From Terfezia claveryi (Eukaryota > Ascomycota > Pezizomycetes > Pezizales > Pezizaceae), in assembly GCA_015179025.1 (NCBI GenBank), contig WHUX01000081.1, positions 62,001 to 126,000 on the forward strand: 64,000 nt of DNA, given 5' to 3'. The stretch's first letter is position 1; the number at the start of each line of letters is the position of its first letter. The notes below the pieces were generated by a model. The model made no database searches. It was not told where the DNA came from and saw only the letters and a program-made list of their open reading frames with translations. Below are positions 11,936-21,739 of the stretch, piece by piece. The translations under genes and the position numbers were made by a program.

Positions 11936-13217
11936 ACAGCATCTATATACAATAGAATGTCTACAACCGGCAATACTAGTGAGGCAGACGCTCAGCAACA
12001 ACCCCCAATCGTCAACCTCTACCTACGATCGAAAAGTCCCATCACTAAGCGTAAAGCCTCAGTGGCAATACCAATTACCCCGAACGGGTTACGGCAATGA
12101 GGATTACCCTACGCATGACCAAAGTGGGTAAATATCGAGCATGGGATATTACTGAAGGAAACTACTGAGAACCCCCAACCAATTCTCAAGAGTGGGAAGA
12201 CGGCAATGACTTTATCATGCCACAATACTCAAAAATATTGAAGCACAAGTCACAAGTCGAATAGGGACTATCGAGAAAGCTAGAGATGCATGGAATGATC
12301 AAGCCCAAGCAAGGCCGGAAGCTCAAGTCCAGGCAAGGCCGGAAGCTCAACAGTAAGCAAGCCCTAAGCTATAAACGAGCCAGCAGAACCAGCTATAAGC
12401 AAGCCAGCGGAACCAACCACAAGAAGACCTAGACAAAGAGCATCAGACTGGATTGAAGAAGTAGGAGAACGCAAGTCTAAAAGAGAGAGAAAACCTACTA
12501 GAAAGATATCAACTACTATCAAAATAGCTACAATATCTGGATCAACCCTGATCATCCAACAAATGTGCAAACTAGACAGTCACCAGAAGCAGCAGAATGG
12601 GCCGATCTCGAGAAAGAAAACAATTACAGCGATATGGGGTATACACTATAATTAGCAAAGAAGCAATCCCCAAAGACGTTAACATTGTTGATACAAAATG
12701 GGTCTATGCAATTAAAAGAAAAGCGGATGGATCCATTGAGAAATATAAAGCAAGGAAGGTTGGAAGGGGATTCACCCAAGAAGATGGAGTGACAGAATAT
12801 ATGCACAAATGATGAGGCCTGAAACTCTCAAAATTCTACTAGTTATTGCCCTACACAGAAAATGGGCTATCCGCCAATGGGATGTAGTAGCTGCATATCT
12901 ACAAGCACTACTTCATCATGATGTCTATATCAGACATCAATGAAAATGGCGAAGTTGAATATTGGAAGCTAAATAAAGCTCTATATGGTCTAAAACAGGC
13001 CGGACATGAATGGTTTAAGACCTTAGAAAAAACCCTAGCTGTAGAAGCTGAAGAGTATGTTGAACTCGAAAAAAGAGGAAAGCCAGAAAAATTATTAGGA
13101 ATGGAACTTCAATGGAATAAAGAAGGGACGCAGGTTATAATGACCCAAAAAGCCCTAATAGAATCCATGACAAAAGTCCACCTACAAGGCATACCTCGAC
13201 CTAAGATATCACTACCT

Positions 13218-13405
13218 TCAGATCTAGCTATATTTGCAGACAATAAGGAAGGAACCTCTGATAATGAGGAAGCGGCCTCCGATCTAGCTATATTAGCAGA
13301 CAATGCCGAAGCAGCGAAAACGGCCTCTGATCCAGCTATATTAGCAGACAATGCCGAAGCGGCAAAACGACCTCTGGCCTAGCTATATCAGCAGATAATG
13401 TCGAA
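13218..13405 (+). repeat. About 57-bp tandem repeat inside Copia pol
   Basis: Three to four degenerate copies of a unit containing GATCTAGCTATATTAGCAGA and CAATGCCGAAGC sit between the retained fingers/palm part of reverse transcriptase and RNase H. They occupy the place where the catalytic YVDD segment should be. Confidence 0.75.
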
Positions 13406-13590
13406 GCAGCAATGCTAAATCCAAAACCTTACCAAGCTTTGGTAGGAGGACTATTATATATAGCCAGGATGACTAGACCAGAAATATCTATACTTACTAG
13501 GCAGAAGAACGGCGAAACCATCAGTATCAAATTTGCAAGCTGCTAAGGAAGTACTCCAATATCTATGGACAACCAAAAAATACTGGTCTT

Positions 13591-14073
13591 GTGTTGAAAC
13601 ATACCAACAACCTTGACTTAACCATATATGCCGACTCATCCTTTGGTGGAGAAAAAGCCAAATCTCAAACTGGAGTCTTAATGACTCTAGGAGATCAACC
13701 AATTGGATGGTATAGCCGACGTCAGGATACAGTATCTTTATCCATTACGGAAGCCGAATACATTGCAGATTGCGAAGGGGCCAAAGACGCAGCCTGGCCA
13801 CAACAATTCCTAGCTGAAATAAATATTCCCCTAAAACCAATATTAAAAACTGATAGTGAAGGAGCATACCACCTATCCTATACTTCACGATGCCTTAGAA
13901 GAACCAGACACATTGAGCACAGATTTCATTACATACGTCAGCAAGTAAAAAAGGAAAGGCTTGCGATTAAGACAATTCCTGGGAAGGAAAACCCGGCTGA
14001 TATTCTTACTAAAATCACGCCAATGAGTGCCATAAATACATGGAAAAATAAGTGGATGGCACTGACTGAGTAA
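13591..14073 (+). pseudogene. Copia RNase H / pol C-terminus
   Basis: A 160-residue open frame with typical Copia RNase H words: IYADSSFGG, SQTGVLMTLG, IGWYSRRQDTVSLSITEAEYIA, DSEGAYHLS, RTRHIEHRFHYIR and GKENPADILTK. It is the best-preserved part of the element. It lacks its own start context because it is the end of a polyprotein. The catalytic acidic residues (D of YADSS, E of TEAEY, D of TDSEG) are present. Confidence 0.8.
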
Positions 14074-14100
14074 CGGAGAGATTCACCGAGTAACGGAGGT

Positions 14101-14257
14101 TGTTGGAAGAACTCGGTAAACACATAAGCTCATACATGTGCTATTCAATAAGAAGAAGATATCATGTATATATACATTCTATTTCCCCCACAAGCAAGAC
14201 AGACAAGCAAGCAATACGATCTCTACATACCACACACACCTAAAACCTGCGCACAAC
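14101..14257 (+). repeat. Copia 3' LTR
   Basis: This copy matches 11722-11921 apart from the internal deletion and scattered substitutions. It begins TGTTGG and ends ...GCACAAC; the last A of CAACA is changed to G. Confidence 0.85.
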
Positions 14258-14339
14258 GGTGTGAGCGTACAATATACTATCGGTGTTTGGGCAAACCTAG
14301 CACCCAGTGATCACGTTTTGTCCGAGCGGTTACACTCTC

Positions 14340-14545
14340 CAACAGGAGGAGGCGGAGGTGGGGTTGGAGGAGGAAGGGGGTATTTCTGTTATATTTCTTT
14401 GGCTCGGAAGGCAGAAACGTTTATGTAGCCCGTTGGTCCGAAAGTTGTACCGAGTTCTTTTAAGATGAGGGATCGAGGCCGTCTCATACCTTAGGCTCCA
14501 ACAGCCGTATGTATAGACTCAAAAAAAAAAAAAAAAAAAAAGATT
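14340..14545 (+). mobile_element. LINE family II 3' end
   Basis: Homologous to 41030-41210. Shared words in order include GGCTCGG, CTTTATGT-like, CCCGTTG, GTACCGAGT, TTTTAAGAT, GGCCGTCT and GTATAGACT, followed by a 20-base A run (14521-14540). It is a 5'-truncated non-LTR retrotransposon copy with only the 3' UTR left. Confidence 0.7.
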
Positions 14546-14888
14546 TTTTAAAATAAAATAGTTTGATACTTTGTGTTATGCTATTACAGCGAAGAGATTA
14601 TGGGTTCTGTTTTTCTATAAAAATCTTTGCATCAAGAACCCCAGGGAAAAACCCAGTACAATGGGTCCGGTCTTGTGTTGGGTAAATTACTGCTTAATTA
14701 CAACGGTATGAAGCGAGCAACTGAGGGTAACGATTTTTTCCGTCTTTGCCAATGCATAAAATCACATGGATAGAGTATAGAAAGATCCGAGGGTACAGCT
14801 GCCAAAAATATATAAAAAAAAAAATGAGTAACACCCATGAAACCGTTTATCTACCCATCTCACATTAATCCACCACCCTACGCCAAAC

Positions 14889-16549
14889 CTACGCCCCAAC
14901 TCCGCCCAGAAACCTTTTCCTCCCTTCCTCCACCCTCCCCCTCTCCTCCTCCACTAAATCTCTAACTCTCACACTCAGCAAATCCACCCTCCCTTCCTCT
15001 TCCACATCCTTCTCCCCCTTCTGCCCACCCCTCATCACCGCCAGCGTGGGTCTAAAGAAAGTCTCCGCAGCCTTCTCATTCCTCTTCGGCCTAAGCAACG
15101 AGCGGAATACAACCGGATACCAATACGCTCCTTTTGGAAGCGGACGGTTACACATTCCACCCTGGCCCGGCTTCGTTTTCTCAGGGTCGTGCAGGAAGAG
15201 GGCGATTTCTGGCGGTGCGCTGGGGTGAGGGTTTGTGTTTGTAGAGGGGCTGGAGGGGTCGGATGTTGATGTGGCGGTTGCCACTGGTAGCTGGTTATAG
15301 GCGCGGACGAATTGGTATTTAAATCCCTCTGGTGGGGAGCCATCGGGGTGTTTCCCACCCTCTTCTTCCTCCTCCGCTTCATCAATGGAGCAGAATTTTC
15401 TTTTGATGGCTCTAACAGCAGGAGTAGCCGGGTCACTAGGGATATAAAAGTCCAATGTCATCTCTCCTTCTCTCTCGGTATTTTTCTGCGGTTGTGTTTG
15501 CGCTTGCGAGGATTGATTCGCAGCCTTAACCTCCTCAGCCAAATACCTAATCCTCATCAACCCCACATCGACTCTCTCGTCTCTCACCCCATGACCCACT
15601 GCTGCATGCGCATAACCACCCAGCGGATCTGCAGAGAATTTATACACCAAATACCCATTCAACTCACCCAGGGCATCCGGGTCCGGTAAAACGGGATACG
15701 TCTCAACCGCCTTAACCCCTCTCTTTGTCGGGTGCTTCAAATTCCGCCAATTCTCCTCCGCGAGTTTAATACTCTTATCCTCTCCTGCCTTCGCCACGTA
15801 CCCTGCGCCCACAGTCTCCGGGTTTGCAATATCGAACCCGCGCATAACCGCGGCGAGGATTCGGACAGGGTCGGATTCCTCCTCGGCTTTGAGGGCGAGG
15901 GAGCGTACTCTTTTGGCGAGAGGGGCGTTGGTGATGAGCGAAGCGGAGGTGGTGGATTTGAATGTCGACCGGGAGGATTCATTGGAGATGTATTCTGTGC
16001 GGCGGAGGAAGGAGACGCCGGAGGCACCGGAAGTTGTGGCTCGGGTGGCCTTTCCGAGGGCGGAGGCGGGGCGAAGGAGAAGGCGGTCAGAGGGATGTAC
16101 TGGAGGGGGGGATCCATGGGGCGGAGTGCTAAGGGTAGAAATTGTATGTTAGCTGGTTACTTGAATTTGATATTAAGCTCGGTTTCCGCCTCCTTGATCG
16201 CCTACACACATACCCCCCCGCCCTTCCCACAGCAAATCAAGTACTCACAACTCTCATCCCTCTCAAACACCCCCTTCACATGCACCAAATCTAACGGCAT
16301 TCCCAGCTCCGAATCAACCTCCACATTCAACGGCTGCTCCCTCGCCAACCTACTCGCAAACCCCGTCCCTGTATAATCCGACACCGCCGGATTCGGGATA
16401 TCCAACAGCTTGGGCGGGTTCGGCGGCGGCGGAAGCGTGTTCTGGTACCGTATTCGCACAATGTAATCTTGGGGGTAATTGCGGCTGCTGGAAGGGGCAG
16501 CAGCGGTGGTGGCTCCAGGAGGAGCGGGGCCGGAAGTGGGGCGGGACAT
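14889..16549 (-). CDS. PAF1 complex subunit Paf1 (one frameshift)
   Basis: Paf1 scaffold subunit of the RNA polymerase II-associated PAF1 complex (elongation, histone H2B ubiquitination and H3 methylation); nuclear. Exon 1 (16549-16249) carries the family N-terminus: DYIVRIRYQNTLPPP, PPKLLDIPNP and GFASRLAREQPLNVE. A 120-nt intron (16129-16248) follows. Exon 2 (16128-14889) contains HPSDRLLLRPASALGK, GVSFLRRTEYIS, FDIANPETVG and ENWRNLKHPTK, plus a Glu-rich stretch and the C-terminal AYWYPVVFRSLLRPKR. The splice phase and the conserved part disagree by one base at the C7 run (16105-16111 on the plus strand). With one extra C the protein is continuous at about 513 residues. The promoter region is shared with the divergent PEX11 gene. 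Confidence 0.85.
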
Positions 16550-17429
16550 GACTTGTAGTTTTGAAGTGGGGGTGCCTAAGCTGTGACTGAGAACAGGTCC
16601 GGGCTGGTGAGATGGCCAACGTCGGGAAAGCCTTCTGGCGGTTGAGCTGAGTATCTATCTGCAACTCTGCAGGGCTCTTGATATATAATTTGCCGCCTCG
16701 TGATGAAGACTGTATTGCTTTGTTGGCTGCTGCCGTAGGCGGAGCGTCGTGTAATGGGTTGGTTGGGTGGGGGGGGGGGGAAACGCGAGGCCTAGAGCTT
16801 TTAGGCGTTCTGGTTCTCGTATTAGGTAAGCAAGCCTGGAACACCAAGTCACGAGATATGGGAAACATCAGTGAAAGGCCCCGCCAAAGAGGACATAACC
16901 AGGTATGACCTTGATGCAGATGAACCAATTGCTGGAGGATATAAGGGATATGTGGGATATATGGGATATATGTGAGCATGGGCAAAAGACCAACTATGTA
17001 GATAGAATATACTGTATATAAAACCGCCAGACTCCAAGTTATCGACCAATCAGAAAGCCCTCATAATTTACTTTTACTTATGGAGTTACCCTCCCAAATC
17101 CCCCCACATTCCATAACCTCATATCCCGCGCTTTCTTCATTATGTAAGCATAGATGACTAATACATAGCCGTATCCGCGTTCCTCGGCTCAGCACATGCT
17201 GATCGCCACGCAGCACAGCCGCCGAACACACTAGCCACCCCGCGCCCTCCTTCCATCTCTCCCCACCTCCCCCGGACACGCACATAACCGAGCTACCGCC
17301 ACGGCAGTTGATCAGCTGCATACGAAAGTATTTCTCTATTCCCTCTGCTCCCCCCAAGCCGGACCTCACTTTTGAGCGACAATACCAGGCTTATCAGTTC
17401 CCCTACGTTTGTGATTCCCACTTTGCACC
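16550..17429. promoter_or_regulatory. Divergent intergenic region PAF1 / PEX11
   Basis: About 880 bp separate the two divergent start codons and must hold both promoters. It contains a G10 run (16771-16780), a direct repeat of GGATATATGGGATATATG type (16938-16972) and pyrimidine-rich stretches upstream of the PEX11 ATG. No gene is seen. Confidence 0.5.
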
Positions 17430-18383
17430 ATGGTGGCCGATTCGTTGGTTTATCATCCATCCGTGAATCATTATGTGCGGTTTGTGAATACTACTGGTAA
17501 GTCTACTTACCTATATCCTTCAGTTTCCTTGAATTCGTATCCTTGGTTCGTGTAGGTAGCAGTGGGGTATGGACTGCACTGTGCTGATTGTGTCTTTTCC
17601 TCTCGCAACATTCAGTCGGCAGAGACAAAGTCCTCCGATTCGTTCAATATCTCGCACGGTTTCTCTCATACTATCTCCTCAGAAAGGGATACAGCGCGAA
17701 AGCACTTGTGCCGTGGAATTCAATTAAAGCACAGTTTGGGATGGCGAGGAAGTTGATGAGGGTGGGGAAAAATGTGGAGCATTTGAAAGAGGCGGGGAGG
17801 CTGGCTGGTACGAAGAATATGGATCCTGTGTTGAGGTATCTTCAGTTCTTGCTCTCATAATCCCTTCATCACATCTCCCTATATCTGCCCACATTAACCA
17901 CTCCTACAAACCATTTTGATAACTTACATGTACATTAACAGATACACCGCCATCGCCCGCCAACTATCCTACTTCACATACCTCACCCTCGACTCCCTGC
18001 ACTACCTCTCCGTCGCCAACATCTACCCTCTCCCCAGCATCACTCCCACCCTCAGTAAATGGGCCAACAAAGCCTGGCTCAGCGGCGTCACGTTCTCCAT
18101 TCTCTCCGGTGCCTATACCCTCAATAAGCTCTCGTCGCGACAAGCCAAGACCAACCGACTCCTGGGCGAGGGTAAGGTAGAGGAGAAGAGGCTAGAGAAA
18201 GAAATGTTTGAGACAAGGCTCCAGTTGCTCAGCGATGCTTGCGATTGGTTGATACCGGCGTATACACTGGGAATGGTGGGCGGGAAGGGAAGGTTTAGTA
18301 TTGATGAGGGAGCTGTGGGGTTGGCGGGTATCGTGAGTAGTTTGGTAGGGGTGAGGGCCCAGTGGAGGAAGACGGCACAGTAA
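17430..18383 (+). CDS. Peroxisomal membrane protein PEX11
   Basis: Promotes elongation and division of peroxisomes; membrane-bound. There are three exons: 17430-17496, 17616-17835 and 17942-18383. All junctions are GT-AG and in phase, giving 242 residues, the usual family length. Seen motifs: start MVADSLVYHPSVNHYVRFVN; VGRDKVLRFVQYLARFLSYYL and AQFGMARKLMRVGKN in exon 2; YFTYLTLDSLHYLSVANIY in the middle, and a C-terminal segment with LSDACDWLIPAYTLG and a final hydrophobic helix (VGLAGIVSSLVGV). The start is chosen because the ATG (GCACCATGG) is the only one giving the conserved N-terminus. Confidence 0.92.
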
Positions 18384-18912
18384 AGGGTGGGGGGGTTTGG
18401 TAAGGATGGGTTTTGTGTGTATGAAAATTTGGAGTCTTGACGGGCAATTCGTATTTTTTTGGAATTGATCCTATTTTTTATTTAGATTATTGATATTCGG
18501 TTCTGGTCAAATGTATTGCTATACATGTTTCTCGCTCCTAGCCACTTCTTGCCCTAGGACAATCACCGTAGATGGTTATTTTGGACATAACAGTTCCTTC
18601 ACCTCGCTTTCTATACCACCAACCAGCGGTACAAGACACACAATATTTACATGCTCATGGCAGCAATTGGTTTTTCTTTTATTGATCCATTTTGTGTAGG
18701 CGTGTGTTCCTATTTTCCACTTTATCCATGTATTTAGGTTCAATTTATTTGTTTTGCTCCCAATTTTAGTAGGGGACGGCAATACCATATATGACATGCT
18801 ACCAAATATGTTGCTTCATGATACCTATCAATACACAATAATACATTTTTCCACACCCATCCATCCTCCTTCTTACCTACATTACTCCATCTACCTTCCC
18901 TCACCTTCTTCA

Positions 18913-20067
18913 TTACTCCACCACGCCCCTCGCCTCAAAATTCCTCACCGGTGGCATCTGCCCCAAGCCCGACCCCTCTTTTCCTTCCTTGTTCCCCTCT
19001 TCACCTTTCATCCCACCTCCCGCCTTACTCTCCTCCACATGCCTCCTAATCATCCATAAAATCTCACTATTCATCCACCTCTCCGGCGGCCTCCTATATG
19101 GCTCCTTTCTTCGTCCCACTGTCTGTGCCCACTCCCCAGCTCCACTAGTATCCACCCCTACTTCTAGGACTCTTTCGTTTGGTTTTTCCTCTCCGGGCGC
19201 ACCACCGGGGTAGGATGCGTCGGTGGTGACGAAGGATGTTAGAGTTGTATTTTCTGAGGCGGTGGGGAGCGTGGGGTCGGTGTGAGGGGGGGCATGGGAT
19301 GCTGCTGTATTTGTACTTCCTCCCGGAATCTCAGTCTCTTTGAGGGGTGAATTGGTGCTTGCAGCGGCTGGGTTTGCGAGATTCTCTGCTCCGCCTTCAG
19401 CGTACTCGGAGGATGTACTTGGGGGGACTTGTGTGCACCAGTAGTATATGTCCCAGTCATTCTCATCGAGGAACTTATCATACTCTAAGAGCTGCTCGCG
19501 GGTCATTTCTGGGAGATACTTATCAGCGAATGTTGATAGGAGGAGATCAGTTTCTAGGATCCCGCGTTTCCGGGATTGGTATTGTAGGCGGGAGCGCAAG
19601 GTATGGAGATCTTCGCTGCTGCGGGGGAGGGGCGGGATGTTGAAGGTTGTGTGGAGGTGCGTGAGGACTTCGGTGGGGGTGTGGTATTGCGGGGAAGAGG
19701 AGGTGGGGGGGGATCCGAGACCATCCTGGGTGTTGCCTGTCAGGCGGGCTGTGTTTTCGGGATTAGAGTCGAGAGGGTTGTAGCTGGGGGAGACGGTGGA
19801 GAGGAATTCGGGGGGTGGAGGGAAGGCGCCGATGGAGGGGGTGGAAGGGTGAAGGGTCGAGGTGGTGTTGGTGAGGTGCGGGTTGAGGGGTGTAGTGGAT
19901 TCCCGGTGGGCGTAGTCGGAGGAGGCGGAGGGAGGGGATTGAGGAGTGGAGTTTGGTTTCGGATTGGATTTGGATTTGAGGAGGGCGATGGCACTGGTAA
20001 ACGTTCGTGACGCCGGTGCGGGCCGGGGGATGGTCTGGAGGAGCGGCCGCAGCGTGCGAGTGAGCAT
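18913..20067 (-). CDS. Succinate dehydrogenase assembly factor 2 (SDHAF2/Sdh5)
   Basis: Mitochondrial factor needed for FAD attachment to succinate dehydrogenase. The start is placed at the ATG 20067. It opens a strong targeting leader ([22 protein letters not shown]); the frame is open further upstream but without an ATG. The conserved core reads [37 protein letters not shown] and [13 protein letters not shown]. It is followed by an Ala/Ser/Thr/Pro-rich insert of about 110 residues, then [19 protein letters not shown] and [19 protein letters not shown]. At 384 residues it is long for the family because of the disordered stretches before and after the core. No intron. It is the last of three same-strand genes (CCT3, PRKRIP1-like, SDHAF2) and convergent with PEX11. 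Confidence 0.88.
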   Translation of the reverse strand: MLTRTLRPLLQTIPRPAPASRTFTSAIALLKSKSNPKPNSTPQSPPSASSDYAHRESTTPLNPHLTNTTSTLHPSTPSIGAFPPPPEFLSTVSPSYNPLDSNPENTARLTGNTQDGLGSPPTSSSPQYHTPTEVLTHLHTTFNIPPLPRSSEDLHTLRSRLQYQSRKRGILETDLLLSTFADKYLPEMTREQLLEYDKFLDENDWDIYYWCTQVPPSTSSEYAEGGAENLANPAAASTNSPLKETEIPGGSTNTAASHAPPHTDPTLPTASENTTLTSFVTTDASYPGGAPGEEKPNERVLEVGVDTSGAGEWAQTVGRRKEPYRRPPERWMNSEILWMIRRHVEESKAGGGMKGEEGNKEGKEGSGLGQMPPVRNFEARGVVE

Positions 20068-20679
20068 GGGTATTGGAAGCGTGCGATGAATTGTCTGGGT
20101 AGGTGAAGGTGGTGCGAATGCGCTCTCTGAGAGTAATGGCGACCGAGGCGGGGACGGTGAGATTGGTTGGGGATGATCAACTCTCAATTGCTTTGGGTCG
20201 AGCGTGGATTAGGCAGGTTTCTGAGGTTGTGACATCACGAAGCCGGGCCGAGGGTCATGCAACTACAGAACTCGGCATGCCGAAATATCTCCTCCAAGTT
20301 GGTATATGGTCAATTGACGGCTGGGAGTTTTCACCGTTTTTGTCCACATGTAAAAATACAGAAACCTCGAACTAGAGCTATAAAATTTGAATTCAATCAC
20401 TACTTATAAGTAGAGCTTCACAGCCCGCGGCAGAGACCCCAGCTTGACCACAAGATGATATCTATAAAGAAAGCTCGCATACTTGAATTAGATATATAAA
20501 CAGAAGGATAAGAGGTTGCTGAGCCAGGAGGAGAGGGAAGAAAGGAGTGGCCGTTGTCGACTCGGGTATTACCGGAAATTATTGGTGCTTTGATAGGATA
20601 TCCTGAATACAAAACTGATTTGAGGGCCTTGAGGGCCATGCATATCCTCTTTTAGTCAACCCAACTGACATATAGCAAC

Positions 20680-21384
20680 TCAAAAATCGTCCTCATCATG
20701 TACCACCAACCCCCCACCCTGAACTACCGGCACCGATACCGCCTCCTTCTCCTGCCCTTCCTCATTCCCCTCTTCCTCCTTCCCCCGATTCTCCCCTCTT
20801 CCCCCCTCCTTCTCCCCATTCTCCCCCTTTCCCCCCTCCTCCCCCCTTCCCTCCTCCTTCCCTCCATTCCCCCCCTCCTTCTCCCCATTCTCCCCCCTCG
20901 CGCCAATCCCCCCTTTTCCCTCCTGCTCCATCTTTCCCCTATCCTCCCTCCCTGTCTTCCCTCCCTCTCCCTTCCCCTTCTTCTTCTCCCTCTTTCTCCT
21001 ATTCCTCTCCGTTCTCTCCTCATCCCTCCTCCTCATCTCCTCCTTCTTCCTCTCAAACTCCTCACCCTCCTTCTCCGCCTTCAGCTCCTCATCCATCATC
21101 TTCACCCGCTCATTCTCCCTCCTCCTGCTCGCCTTGTACACATGGAACTCGCCCGACCCAGCACCAGCACTAGATCCTTGGACATTGGCGACAATTTCTG
21201 GCGGGGAAGGGAGCGTCTTGGCTTTGGGCCCGGAGAGGTTTATCACTCGGTCGGGTTTCTTAAAGAGTTGGTTCAGTTGCACGGATTGTTGCGAGGTAGG
21301 GTTCATGAGGCGCTTTTTCTTTTGGGGGCGCGAGGATTTGGGGTCCATTGAGGTAGGGATTGATTCGGGGATGGGCTCGGACAT
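20680..21384 (-). CDS. PRKRIP1-like spliceosome-associated protein (DUF1168)
   Basis: Single exon, 234 residues. The N-terminal half matches the PRKR-interacting protein 1 / DUF1168 family: PPEIVANVQGSSAGAGSGEFHVYKASRRRENERVKMMDEE, cited in part as the words NVQGSSAGAGSG and EFHVYKASRRREN. The human homologue is a component of catalytic spliceosomes. A long Lys/Arg/Glu coiled-coil stretch follows, then a Gly/Glu/Lys-rich tail made of GEEGGKGENGEKEGG-type repeats and an acidic end (HDEDDF). The tail is encoded by a purine-rich strand, which creates a long but meaningless antisense frame. The start ATG at 21384 lies 355 bp from the CCT3 stop. Confidence 0.82.
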   Translation of the reverse strand: MSEPIPESIPTSMDPKSSRPQKKKRLMNPTSQQSVQLNQLFKKPDRVINLSGPKAKTLPSPPEIVANVQGSSAGAGSGEFHVYKASRRRENERVKMMDEELKAEKEGEEFERKKEEMRRRDEERTERNRRKREKKKGKGEGGKTGREDRGKMEQEGKGGIGARGENGEKEGGNGGKEEGRGEEGGKGENGEKEGGRGENRGKEEEGNEEGQEKEAVSVPVVQGGGLVVHDEDDF

Positions 21385-21739
21385 GGTGAGTTGTACGTTT
21401 GTAACTGGTGGGAGAATTGCGCGCGAGCCGTAGCAGAGGTAGGTGACAGCCGTTCCTGACTCTGGCGACTTAGGAGTGTGCTATGGGAAAGTTAAGAGTG
21501 TACGGAGTAGATAGTTCACTTCGATTGTAGGTAGCTGGTTGTCGCAGCTTGGGAAATAAGCGTGCACCTGAGCACGTGACAATTCACGAGATTTGATTAA
21601 TCCACATATACGAAAAACACTTGTATGAAATTGGAATTTACACGCATATACAGATTACTTTCTTGAACCTCTATTCACGCCTTCGATTATGTTTATTTCC
21701 TCCATCTAAACTAGGTATTTTCTCAATGTCCTTCAACCA

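Larger units (their letters stand above)
11722..14257 (+). mobile_element. Copia-type LTR retrotransposon, internally deleted
   Basis: The 5' LTR is 11722-11921 (TGTTG...CAACA). The 3' LTR is 14101-14257, shortened by a block of about 43 bp and slightly diverged. A primer-binding site follows the 5' LTR and a purine-rich tract (TAACGGAGG) precedes the 3' LTR. The interior keeps a gag-like start (11958-12104), a Copia polymerase approach region (SPEAAEWADLEKE near 12570) and reverse-transcriptase pieces (TKWVYAIKRKADGSIEKYKARKV, QWDVVAAYLQALLHHDVY, YWKLNKALYGLKQAGHEWF). RNase H and the pol tail (13591-14073) are also kept. Protease, integrase and the YVDD region are missing, and the frame is broken several times. 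No clear target-site duplication is seen. The element cannot move by itself. Confidence 0.85.

Noticed and set aside
16202..16248. Continuation of PAF1 exon 1 reading to an alternative C-terminus
   Set aside because: The sequence after DES is a consensus intron start (GTGAGT), and the PAF1 family continues in the next exon.
20068..20187. Longer N-terminus for SDHAF2
   Set aside because: The upstream 40 codons begin with TTG. The ATG at 20067 directly opens the mitochondrial leader.
20698..21351. Long Leu/Pro-rich open frame on the plus strand
   Set aside because: It is the antisense shadow of the Glu/Lys/Gly-rich tail of the PRKRIP1-like gene; the purine-rich repeats have few stops in the opposite strand.
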